Notes under the pieces: model-generated
Databases searched by the model: none
What the model saw: the letters and a program-made list of their open reading frames with translations, nothing else
What the model was told of the DNA's origin: nothing
From: Oehlia diaphana
Taxonomy: Eukaryota; Glomeromycota; Glomeromycetes; Glomerales; Glomeraceae
Assembly (NCBI GenBank): GCA_003833135.1
Contig: QZLH01000003.1
Span: forward strand, 63,216-127,215
DNA length: 64,000 nt
Direction of reading: 5' to 3'
Part shown: in pieces, positions 31,083-41,700 of the stretch
How positions within the stretch are numbered: position 1 is the stretch's first letter
Layout: every line of letters begins with the position of its first letter
Made by a program: the position numbers and the translations under genes

Positions 31083-33808
31083 TTAACATACTTTTCTATA
31101 CCCCTTATCTACATACTCTATATATTCTCTTACTATGAGACTATCAATTGCTTTTTTAATAGCAGAGAGTTTTGGAAGGAATTTATGTTCAAATCTCTTG
31201 ACAACTTCAGCTACTAATGAATTACGTCCAATTCCTCTATTACAACGTATAATTTGATAAACTGCGCCCTACAAAGAATTATTATATCACGTAAGATAAT
31301 AGTAATGAAATATCAAAAAAACATATACAAACCTCAATTTGGAACTTCCTTTTACGCTCAAGTCTACGTTGGAGTTCAAAATGAAATTGCATTGCTTCTT
31401 CGGGATCTTTTAATGTGATTTGAAATGCTTCACTGTGGGAAATGAAAACGTGACATTAAATTTAGATCACGGGTAACTTCAAAGATGTTCATGAACCACC
31501 TACCTATTGAACTCAAAATTCAAGTCGTACGTTGTGTTATCAAAAAGTAACAGTTTTAAATCAGTTAAATATTTTAGTTGTTGATCCAACAAATCTTGGT
31601 TTATACCCGTATTCTGAAGCAATTCTTTACGGGTATAAGAAGTGTTTTTATTGTACTGTAGAAGAATGCTCATCTGATAGGTTGATGCCTATGGGAAAAT
31701 TTTATTTAGTTCTACTTATTAATATAATGATTTCTAAAAAAAAAGCCAATTTATTTCACCTGGAATACTTTTAGTGTCTCTAGGTAATTTGCTTTTAGTT
31801 CACCTTTTGATAAATGGTGTAGCAAATTTGGTCTACGGGAAGGATATTTGTCTTTATAAAATTTCTTGAAACGTTGAAAAGTTTTCTCTATCTGTGAAAA
31901 TAAAATATAATAAGGCAACCAAATATATACTAAGACAAGAAAATTCACGATTTTAACACACTTCATCTGGAATGATCAGGTCGGAAACAACTGGTGACAT
32001 TGGCAAGGCTTCCATATCTAAAATGTAAAAATCAACTATTGAAAAGACACAACAACAGTTTACAGTTAATTGATAGAATGATTATTTAGTTAAACAACAA
32101 AATTATTGCACCACCTTGTTCTGCATCATCAGTATTCAAATGTTTCTTGAACTGATTATTAAGATCCTTACTTAATCCAATATTATGGAACAAAAGTCGC
32201 ATTTTGGATGTATATTCGAGACCACATTCATTCTATATAAGGAACGCAATATTAAAGCAATTCAGATATTAAGATTAACCAATATGCTGACCAAACCTCT
32301 AATCTGGAAATCATGTTCAATTCCGCCTCCTCGGAGAAATAGCTTTGAGTCAAAAGACGTTCAGCTAACAGTTGGGAATAAAATTTTTCGAAAAAATCTT
32401 TGTCACGGAGATATTTAAATATGTTTATCTTAAATAAAAAAACTTTTAATTAAATTTGCTGTCCAAACGTTATTTAAAGCTGAATATTGTTCTTGATCGC
32501 TTACAATATTGTTAATAACATCATTGTTATCGACTATTGAACTTTTTTCATTCCGGCGAAGAAATATGTCACAAAATTCCACAAGCAATTGTGATGGTGA
32601 TGAAAAAAATGGGTTGGTGCAAAGTACGTTGCGATTGATAAATTCACGGCAAAACTAAGAAAACGAAAATGATGTAAAGTTATATAAAAGGACCTAAAAC
32701 ATGTTAACTGTAAATGAATTAAAAACGGACTTTATTAAATGATGCTACAAATCCGGCTTCGTTCTCGAATATGGTTTGAACCATGTGATGATATTTGTTG
32801 AAAACTTTTAAAAGGGTATTAACGTATATCGTGGATTCCTATAGAAAGTATAAATAAAAAAGCATTTTTATTTAATTTGTCATGAGATTTGATTGTCAGA
32901 AAAAAAAAATTCTGAACATACTACAGAGCATGCGTTTTTATTGTTGGTGATCTCTTGGATGGAATCATGACCTGTTATTCGAACATGTTTTTCAAATCGT
33001 GATCGAATTAAGCTCAAACCTTCCGGAATATCTGAAACAAAGTATACATGAAAATGAGACAAATATGACACCCATTTTTATAAAAATACGATGTACCCAC
33101 TTTTTTTCAGTGAAACTAAACGAACGATGTTTGATTGCAACCATGTTTCAACTTCAAGTAATTTTGTGGACTCTGATAAGTACATGTCAACAAGGTATCC
33201 TTCTAAGGAAGTAACCAATTGTGAAAGCAAAATCTCATCGGCCGCTCCAATCAAATCCACAAAATCAACGCTTGTATCGCAAAGTGGCACCGAAACCTTA
33301 CCGGTATAAATGTATCTGCAAATCAACAAAAAGGTCACCAAATACTGTATTAAAATAATCAGAAACTATTAACAAACTATTAATATCATGTGCATTACTC
33401 AAGGAGCAAATCAAATATTTCCGGTGATATATTCTCTTTTCGAAAGATAATGATTCCGTTTGGATCTTTTCGCCCCCATTGATCTGATAGTGCTATTTTA
33501 AAATAATCACTTCGTTCCTTCAGAATCAATTTGTGAACTTTAAACAGTTTTTGGTTCCATTTATCGCCTGCAATTATGTGAACATCAACGCCAATATTCT
33601 GTCGCTGATATTCCTGAAAAACGTCTCCAATCTCCCATTCCTGAGTAATAAATAGCTTAAGATTGGCTATTGCTTCCTCGACATTGAGTCGATAACTATA
33701 AAATTCGAATAAATTTCATACATGATATAAAGAAAATAATCTATTCATAATTTTAAGTTACCTATTTCTTCTCGTAGGTCTAAAGTGGACACGATGATTT
33801 TCGTTCAT
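31083..33808 (-). CDS. BTB domain-cullin (CUL1-type) fusion protein
   Basis: Thirteen exons: complement(join(31083..31268,31333..31432,31504..31688,31760..31891,31962..32017,32115..32232,32297..32428,32505..32654,32731..32838,32922..33031,33101..33315,33399..33695,33762..33808)). The sum is 1836 nt, 611 residues, with no stop and every intron phase-compatible with GT-AG ends. Residues 51-155 are a BTB/POZ fold ([55 protein letters not shown]). From about 188 it is cullin: [78 protein letters not shown] (CUL1-like), then the winged helix ending [11 protein letters not shown]. It lacks the N-terminal cullin repeats that bind Skp1/adaptors. Residue 558 is Arg where cullins carry the neddylated Lys. 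Expected role: RING ubiquitin-ligase scaffold with built-in substrate receptor. The alternative is two truncated genes abutting; open phase argues against this. Donor 32730 (GTCCGT) is weak. Confidence 0.8.
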
Positions 33809-34445
33809 TCAATAAAATTTGATACTTTAGAACTGTATTCAACAAAAAAAAAACAAACAAAACAGCCGAAGAATTAGTGTGCAAACAAGTGCGCACCTTA
33901 ATTTAAACTTCGAAAAATGTTTGTCACACAAAACATTAAACGATTTGCGCAATCACATGTCAGCCGAACAAATTATCTATAATATGATTACGCAAATCCG
34001 CCGATATAGTTATCCGTGTATTCGAACGGATAGTATCCACGGATAGTCTTTTTTGGTTGAAAAACAATAGAAACAATTAAAATACTTTTCTCAGTTTAGT
34101 TTTCATCTGTTTTAATATCTAAATGATCAATAATAAATATAAAATTTTTTTTTTATTATAAAATGGTTTAAAACTGTCTTTTTTAATATTTTTTCCGCCT
34201 CTGTTGAAAAGAGGTTTTTTTTTGTTTGGGAACGTACTAATATTCCTTTTATCTTTTTTAGTGATTTGGATTTAATTTTAGATCAGGCGGAACTCTAGTA
34301 TATAGGAAGACTATGAACAAGGATCAGTTTTAAAAATGCCTTAAAATTTTATATATTATATAAATTACTTGAGGATAAAAAATAAATTATAAAGCCTATA
34401 GATAGATATTATGTTATTTATGCATTATCTGCATCATTCATATCG
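33809..34445. other. 5' flank of the BTB-cullin gene
   Basis: Non-coding; similar in order to 27186-27900 of unit A, including the shared words AACAGCCGAAGAATTA and TATCCACGGATAGTC. Confidence 0.6.
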
Positions 34446-34910
34446 CATCCCTACAGGTTCAAGCCCCAAAGTCAAACCAAAACCTGACTCTCCGTTAACA
34501 ATTTGAGTAAGATGTTCCTTGCCCTGATCCATCTCCACCCAGTTTGCCATTGATTTGTCCGCAATGTCCACACGTCTTAGAAGTGTACTCCTCGGTGCAC
34601 TTGATGACCTTGCAATACTTGTACTCTCTTAACTTGTACAAAAGAAACATTCAAATCTGAAATGTGACTAGGTTAGCATTGCACGGGCTGTCCTTGATTG
34701 GATTTTTCTTTTATTCTTGAGCACCATATGTGATATTTCGAATTTAGGTAGCAAAATGATCTTGTAATTCTGACGGCCAGCTGGTGATGGCACTTATCTA
34801 TCATATTATGGATTCATTGTATGAATTGTAGCATCTTTTCCCCAATCAAAATCTCTTTCTCTTGTTTGTTCTTCTCAAAGCAAGATCCTTGTCACTCTGT
34901 ATATACCACG
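34446..34910 (-). pseudogene. Fanzor/TnpB-like RNA-guided nuclease relic
   Basis: The minus strand reads, with frameshifts, CHHQLAVRITRS, then NYKIILLPKFEISHMV, KNKRKIQSRTARAMLT, stop, SHFRF, then YKLREYKYCKVIKCTEEYTS, KTCGHCGQINGKLGG. The E-x-YTS-K-T-C-x-x-C-G block is the zinc ribbon of OrfB/TnpB and of eukaryotic Fanzor proteins; the preceding LLPKFE...M...R-x-I-x-S-x-T-x-R-x-ML stretch is their RuvC region. The second CxxC pair and the terminal Asp-bearing NGARN-type motif are not present, so it is a dead C-terminal fragment. It has no counterpart at the same position of duplication unit A (27890-27960). Confidence 0.7.
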
Positions 34911-35276
34911 AATACATGGATACACGGATCTAAACTCTAGCTTATTTTATTAAGCCAATCTTATTATACAATATTCACTTCAAAGAACTGTTACAGTACA
35001 TATTCTGAAACGGTCTTTTGTTCACTAGAATTAATAAAAATCTGTTATATGAAAAATTGAAGAAAATGGGAATGAGTTTTGAATTTTATGAATTTTTTTT
35101 TTGATTATACATTTATTTTTGAATGCTAGCTAATATAATGCATTTAGATATTTAGGTTAGCTAATATTTATAGGGCTATCACGTAACCTTTTTTAATACA
35201 ACAGGAACAAAATACTATCTCTAGAACATTAAATATTTAGATGACTACATTATTGAAAAATAAAATATTTATCATA
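34911..35276. other. 3' flank of DUF7918-like paralog B
   Basis: Similar to 27960-28235 of unit A (CACGAATACATGG, AAACTCTAGCTYATTTT). No gene. Confidence 0.55.
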
Positions 35277-36426
35277 TCAATCTAACTCCACCATTTCATG
35301 TGTGCACTCCTCATCCGAATCCAATATTATGATCATCTCTTGGTATCTTCGTTTCCTCTTTTTGACAGATTGAGTAATTAAAGGTTTATTTTCAGTATCG
35401 TATTCAAAATTATTAAATTCATTTTTAATGTCTATATTAGTAACAGCAGAAGAAGAGGTAGACGCAGGAGCAGACGAAGTAGCAGTAGTAGATGTAGATG
35501 GGGTAGAAGTAGATGAAGTAGATGTAGAAGCAGAAGCACAGGAATTTTGTGTATTTGTTCGGTAAACAGCAGAGGCCGTATAACTCGTATTAGTAGCCAT
35601 CGGAATAAGCCAATCAGCTAAACGATAATTAATGTGAAGTACAGCCAATGGTTCATCATCTCTTACTATTTTATATGATGAGTGACCAGCGTAACGTTCT
35701 ATGCCTTCGGAAAATTTTGTGGTAAGAGCCACGTCAAAATATTTCTTAGTTTCTGGAATCTTTACTCCTTTGACATCTTTGTTTAGATCATAGCTCAAAT
35801 ACGAACTATAATTTCTTGATGATTCATACCTTCCTTTGACTTTATAGAAATAAACAGATATTACACCAAGTCCACCATATTTAGTTCTTTGTGGAATATC
35901 CGTTTCAATCCATTCTGTTTTATCGAAAATGAAATCATATCTTATAGTTCTATTTCTATTATGGAAACCTTTAACGATGCTAAATGATGAATCGCTACTT
36001 TTTACATAAGAATGGTCATTTCTACCATCTACATAAATTTTGGCTGCGATTTCACTTGTGCTAGGAGAAACCACTATACTATAATATGTTCCAGGTCCTG
36101 GAACTGCAATAAAAGTAGCCGAGTCGCTAAAATAAATAAATAAATAAATAAAAAGTTATGATTTATTTTAGTCAAGTATAATTTTTGAATTTTATACCAA
36201 AATTTCTTTCGATCTCCTTCGACCACATATGATTTCAATACGTTAGATGCACTGGCCTATTTAATATAAGGAAAAAAATCAATCGTTTGTTTGAATATGA
36301 TAAAAAAAGGGAGAAATCTAATAATTAATTAATTATATTTACTCCAAGTACTGAATCAGAAATTACATATTCCTGAAGAGGTATTTCGTTAACTAGAACT
36401 TCTAAAGTCCACCTTTCTATTCTCAT
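35277..36426 (-). CDS. DUF7918-like nuclear protein, paralog B (intact)
   Basis: Exons complement(join(35277..36126,36198..36256,36343..36426)), 330 residues, in phase. It starts MRIERWTLEVLVNEIPLQEY; a beta-rich N-terminal domain follows (VLKSYVVEGDRKKFW, GTYYSIVVSPSTSEI, AKIYVDGRND, FDKTEWIETD, GGLGVISVYFYKVK), like the fungal DUF7918 family: a conserved beta domain with a cytoskeletal-free, unknown role. Then comes a helical stretch (FDVALTTKFSEGIERY), a Ser/Thr/Ala low-complexity linker (about residues 220-265), a basic KKRKRRYQE (nuclear signal) and IIILDSDEE, a hydrophobic-acidic pattern typical of SUMO-interacting motifs, ending MVELD. Paralogs lie at 28236-29452 and 54101-55064; the C-terminal signature is shared by all three. 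Function unknown. Confidence 0.7.
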
Positions 36427-37115
36427 CTTTTTCAAACTTTTTTATGTATAAAAATCTAAAAAAAGTGAAAAATATACAGGACTTTATAACCGATTGTTAA
36501 CATTTGTGATTTGTAATTTTTCGATATGCAATGATGTAATGTTATGATAATTGATGATTAGGTAATTCTTTTGTTCTATTTATATGGTTGAATTGTATTT
36601 TTGTTTAAAATGACATTATGTCTATAATTTCACATATTGGACGAATCGTTTTCATAATCCTAAATTCATTCAAAAAATAAATATTTTAGTCTTGTAGAAC
36701 CAATTTAATTATTTGTTCTGCATTACATGTTTATAAAGTCATAAAAAAAAATTTTTTATAAATCCAAAACAAAAATTTGATTGAAAAAAAGCATTATGGA
36801 TTAATTTTGTTTTTCTTTTATAAATTAGTTCCTCACAAATATTATATAATGAATATCTAAATTACTAAAAATTATTTTGAAGCATATCTAATGTTTTATT
36901 TCCTATTTTTAGAAACTGTATAATAGAATCAAAAGTAATACAAAATAAACTGTAAACCAAGTCGCCTAAAAGACAACTTCACTCTGATGGTAAAAAAAAA
37001 AAAAAAAGGAAAAAACGACAGGAAGGTACGCCAGTACCCAAATGTCTGCACCAAAAAAAACGAAAAAGAGAAATAAAAAAAAACTAATTACGTAACTAAA
37101 TGATTATTATACAAT
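36427..37115. other. Spacer upstream of paralog B
   Basis: No gene; A-rich. It presumably includes the promoter of the minus-strand DUF7918-like gene. Confidence 0.45.
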
Positions 37116-37411
37116 TTAAAAAATAGAATCAAACTGAAATATATCAAATAAATCTATTGGTTCAAATAAAAGTTCATCTCTATGTAAAGACCATGGTCTT
37201 GAATGTAAAAAATTTGATGACGGACGGTTGTGTTTATGATAAGGCGGAACAAAAATGTTAATGTGATCTCTTCGTGAGATCTTGTGTAGGTAAATGCTCG
37301 AAATTTCTTCTATAATGTATTTTGGATCGTTTTGTAATTCCCCCGGATCGTTCCCAGGCTTTGAAATTATCGTTACAGCTGTTTCCAGATAAATCGTTAA
37401 TTTGGTCTTTA
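37116..37411 (-). CDS. Possible C-terminal exon, unknown protein
   Basis: A minus-strand frame without ATG, about 97 codons to a TAA at 37116: YLETAVTIISKPGNDPGELQ, YIIEEISSIYLHKISRRDHI, PSSNFLHSRPWSLHRDELLF, ending FDIFQFDSIF. The composition is protein-like and GC is locally raised. A second frame (SYIKDQINDLSGNSC...) is also partly open, so the true frame is uncertain. No counterpart was found in unit A. Family not recognised. Confidence 0.35.
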
Positions 37412-38301
37412 ATATACGAAATTAAAAGTTTGGAATCATATTATAAATAAGCAACAAGGGTGCGAAGTAGTGATTTGATAATGGATTGTGTCTCATGTTA
37501 GATTTAGAATGAAGCATATAATATTAAGTGACTAGAGTGGCTATCACGTGAGTTTTTTTTTTTTCCAGGAATTCGGGAAGAGAGAAATTTAAAAGATCTA
37601 ATATTAAGTAAATATGTTATTAAATTGACACACTAAATAAATCATCTCACATATGTACAAAGTTATTTCCTAATAATATTATCTGCTAACAGTTTATTAT
37701 TGGTGAGTGAATTTTTGATACTATAGAAAGCCCCTGTAGCAGAAATTCGGTATTTATGTAAATTGTAAAAGCAGAATGGAATTTATTTAAACTATTTGTA
37801 TTTAATAAATTATGAATAGCATTAATAGCATATTAGTGAAACTCATATTATAACTTGAAATATTTGGCGCTTGTATTAAATAAGCATATATTTATTGCTA
37901 ATTCTTTATTGTAAGATACTTTATTTGTTAATTTTGTAACTCAGTAACTTTCTTAACTACAAACTCAAGGTTTATAAGCAATTAGAATATGCATTCGCCG
38001 AGAGAATCCGTCCCGCCGTGATTATTATTAAAGCAGTAAAATTTTTTAAAAAAAAGCATCCAAAGTTAATTTTCACTGAACAACAACAAGTAATCTGATT
38101 GAATAATCCAAAAATCATGAAACGTTCAATTTTTTTGGTTTTATTGAATCCTTGATCTAAACGACTAAATCGTCATATATAAATTAGATACATCAATTGT
38201 ATCGATCAAAAAATGTATAATCACTTATTTAATTTAAACATGACAGTTCTCAAAATGAAATGACGATATAAATTTGACGATTGTTATATTATTTATTCAT
38301 T
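37412..38301. other. Spacer shared with unit A
   Basis: 37735-38125 matches 29940-30245. No gene seen. Confidence 0.5.
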
Positions 38302-38506
38302 TAGTGTTTCGATCCGGATAAAACCTCAAATATTTTAACGTGGGATTATGATTAAAAAAGGTTTGCTTTGAGTGGACTATAATTTCGGCCAGAATTAAAA
38401 TAATATTATCCCATAAATTTTTATTAATTTTGGTGGTCCCAGCCTAAATTAACCGAGCCGGTATCCGGATAAAAACCGGATAAAACCGCTACGGATCGAA
38501 ACTCTA
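38302..38506. mobile_element. Short MITE with TA flanks
   Basis: Ends TAGTGTTTCGATCCGGATAA and (inverted) TAGAGTTTCGATCCGTAGCG; the shared 14 bases differ once. The interior includes ATAATTTCGGCCAGAATTA, similar to the core motif of the elements at 1613-1986 and about 44752-45024. It lies 200 bp upstream of the channel gene, so it may contribute to its promoter. Confidence 0.65.
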
Positions 38507-38637
38507 TATTCATTGTTATCATATTTCACAAATTTTATAAATATCGCTCCCGGAGTGATAATCGTGCAGCAGCACAGTATATGGTTAATTTACCCCGTGT
38601 ATAACTTTACACAATCGTATGACGTTGCGCGAAGTAT

Positions 38638-38645
38638 TATAAATA
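38638..38645 (+). promoter_or_regulatory. Candidate TATA box of the channel gene
   Basis: TATAAATA, 64 bp before the ATG at 38709; spacing is plausible for a short 5' leader. Confidence 0.4.
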
Positions 38646-38708
38646 CTTCAAGAAAAAAAGAACTTTTTTATCGTAAATTTTGTTGAATAAAAATTTTATT
38701 ACGTGACA

Positions 38709-41700
38709 ATGGAAAGCACTGTAGTTGAAATGGAGGGAGTAAAAGGACTAATAACGGGAATAAATAACAATATGTTACCAACATTATCAACAACAACAGC
38801 AAATGCAAGAAAAATTAAATTTAAAATGATAATGTCGAGTCTTGTTTATGGTTTAAAGAATGTGGACGTACTCGGACTTGAAAAAAATACAAATTATGGG
38901 GAAAAAGCTGAGAAAGGAATTGAACAAATTATAATTTCTCAATATATTGATACTCATAGTAAAGAAAATAATTATGTTGTTACTTATAGTGAAGAATATA
39001 ATGCAATTATTGGATGGCTAGCTAATATCGAAGAGAATGGACAACAACAACTTGACTTGTATTTCAACCTTAATCCACCCCACAAAATTTATAAATTTGC
39101 ACTATATCAAAAATTTTTATTATTATGTTATGGAAATAGGTTTAAATTTCGTAAGTATCTTTTATTATTACAAAAATATGCTTTATAAACAAAACCAACT
39201 TTATAATAATTATTTAATTTTAGGTGTAGGTCTTATTGATTTTGACAAAGGTCAATTTCTTCAACTTATGCATGCGGATAAATTATTTGTTTCTTCGAAT
39301 GATGAAATTTCGATTGGATTTCTTTCAAATGGAGATTTAATTATAGTAATATTAGATAAAATATCAATAAATTACAAAATTTATAAGTATCCTTTTGTTA
39401 ATAATAGACCAACAACAAATACAATTCCTCAAATATATGATATAAAAATTCCTAAAAACATAAAAGAACATCATATTGGTTGTCTTTTGTATCAAACAAA
39501 GTTATTTCTTTTTAATGAATATGGATTTACTCAATGGAATTTACTGACTATGACTTTTGATATGGAATACCGATATTTACTTGGTGATTCACTTAATGTT
39601 AATATACATAATATAGTAATAAATAAAAATCAAACATTATTAGCATTAAATATTAGTACAGAAGTTGTAATATTTTCAATGGAAACTGGAATGTGGATTT
39701 CAAGATATGGTTAGTATTACTTTAGTAACTATTTTAATATCTGATAATAATCTTATTTACTTTTTTTTTTTTTATTCGTAGACGGCATTCCAATAGAATT
39801 TGTAAGTTTAGATGATGATTCTGAAGGATTAATCATTAGGACATACTGCAATAATGAAACTTTTTACAAATTTCTAGATCCTTTTCATACCTCTGATGCG
39901 ATTGATATTAGTGATAGTTTTGGCAACTCTCAAAATATTATTATAACTAAATCAAACAAAAAATTTTCTGTTATTGAAAATAATATTTGGATCACAGATG
40001 GGTTGAATAAAAATATATTTCAACAAATGTTAAACATTACCTATCATAATAATATTTATACTTTGCCAATTTTCAAAACTATACAAGATATGCTTAAAGA
40101 TATCAATAATAATAAGAATAATGATAAATTTCCAGAAAATCATATGATTCAATTAGGTGGGGAACTATTTCAATTTATTATTGAAAGAAAAACTTCTAAT
40201 TTAGTTAAACTTATTGGAATTAAAAATTCTCAAAATAATGATAAATTGGAAAAAAATCAGAATAATTATTCTTTAATTTATTTTAAATATGATGACATAT
40301 ATTCATATAGATTATTGAATAATCAGGATTTGGCATTAATTACTAAACAAGGAATCTTTATTTATACAGTTGAAGATTCATTAAAACTTCGATATTTTTG
40401 GAATAATAAATATTGGAGTTCACGTGATTATCAAAAAATGTTAAATGATGAATTTAATGATTTACAAACTTCATTACCATCACCAAATTTTATTAATATA
40501 TTTAGAATGATTGATAATAGAAAAGATAAAGATGAAGAATATAAGGCATTAATTTTAAATATTATAAATGATCCAATTGAATTTTCAAAATTTGGATCAG
40601 AAATATTAAAAGTAGTAATTAATGAAAAAAACGATTTTATTATTCATATTATTCAATTAATCTTTGATAAAATTATTGAATTAATTAAAAAGAATTCAGC
40701 AGATTACAGTTACATGGCACTTATTAGTTTATATTTACCTAAATTATGTGATCATTATTCTCATTTAGTAACAAAATATATTATATATACATCTATTCCT
40801 ATTTGTTTATCTATCAAAAATTCAACAAATACTTCCCTTCATGCATATTCAAATAATATTTATATTGAAAAATCCATTCCATCAAATAATAGTTATATTA
40901 AAAGGTTAATATCATTTTATAAAAGTTTAACTCATCATTTAAAAATTAAGGAAGAAATTATTAGTTTTATTATTCCTTTTCCTCAAATTTGTAAATATCA
41001 AGATAATAATTATAATAATTGGAATGAAATTTTATATAAACCAAAACCTATTCTTTTTTATAATATAGATACCAATAATTTTTATAAATGGTGGAATTTT
41101 GCTGCTATTATAGATTTTAAATGGAAAATTTTTAAAAAAATTTATTATTTAATTTGGTTATTTTATACTATTTTTTTTCTTTGTTTTGCATTAGCTTCTA
41201 CATTAGAACAAGATGATAATAATATACTTTTTATAATTTCAATTTTACTTGGTTTTATACATTTAACTTTTGAGATTAGACAATGTTTATGGAATCCAAA
41301 ATTTTATTTTACTGATTTATGGAACTTATTTGGTAAGTTATTAATATACAAATATTTTGTGTATATATACAGTACATTATTATATTTAATCTTTTTATTA
41401 TTAATAGATGTAGGGGCATATTTTTTATCTATTATAACATCAATATATTGGCTTATCCATGGAAAACCAGCACTTTGGATTATAGCATTTTCTAATTTAT
41501 TATTAAATATTAAATTTTTATTATTTTTTCGAGTATTTGAATCATTTGGAATTTATTTTGTTTTAATGATTGGGGTTGCTAAAAAGGTTTTTCCATTTTT
41601 AATAGTCTTATTTTTTATTATATCTGGATTTGCTCACGCATTTTTCATTCTTTTAAAACCAAATAAAAATAATGAGGATAATTCTATTAATCCGGATGGA

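Larger units (their letters stand above)
32359..39620 (+). repeat. Segmental duplication unit B (better-preserved copy)
   Basis: This is the counterpart of 26609-30620 in the same orientation, containing most of the BTB-cullin gene, DUF7918-like paralog B and the first exons of the channel gene. Extra segments relative to A: the BTB exons (about 33150-33803), a Fanzor/TnpB-like insertion (about 34446-34910) and the channel gene body. Confidence 0.85.

Noticed and set aside
31532..31774. Plus-strand 80-codon frame
   Set aside because: Antisense of cullin exon 31504-31688, which matches the cullin winged-helix region on the minus strand.
33101..33180. Reading residues 158-186 of the fusion ([19 protein letters not shown]) as definite cullin repeat
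   Set aside because: The YL-x-EST pattern resembles cullin repeat 2, but WLQSNIVRL also resembles the segment after BTB domains; I left the junction open.
33091..33309. Plus-strand frame opposite the BTB exon
   Set aside because: Antisense shadow; the minus strand encodes the BTB domain in phase with its neighbours.
36427..37115. Further exons of the DUF7918-like gene upstream
   Set aside because: The first exon begins with a conserved ATG (MRI-x-RWTLEVLV) in paralogs A and B and a recognisable counterpart in C, so no upstream exon is needed.
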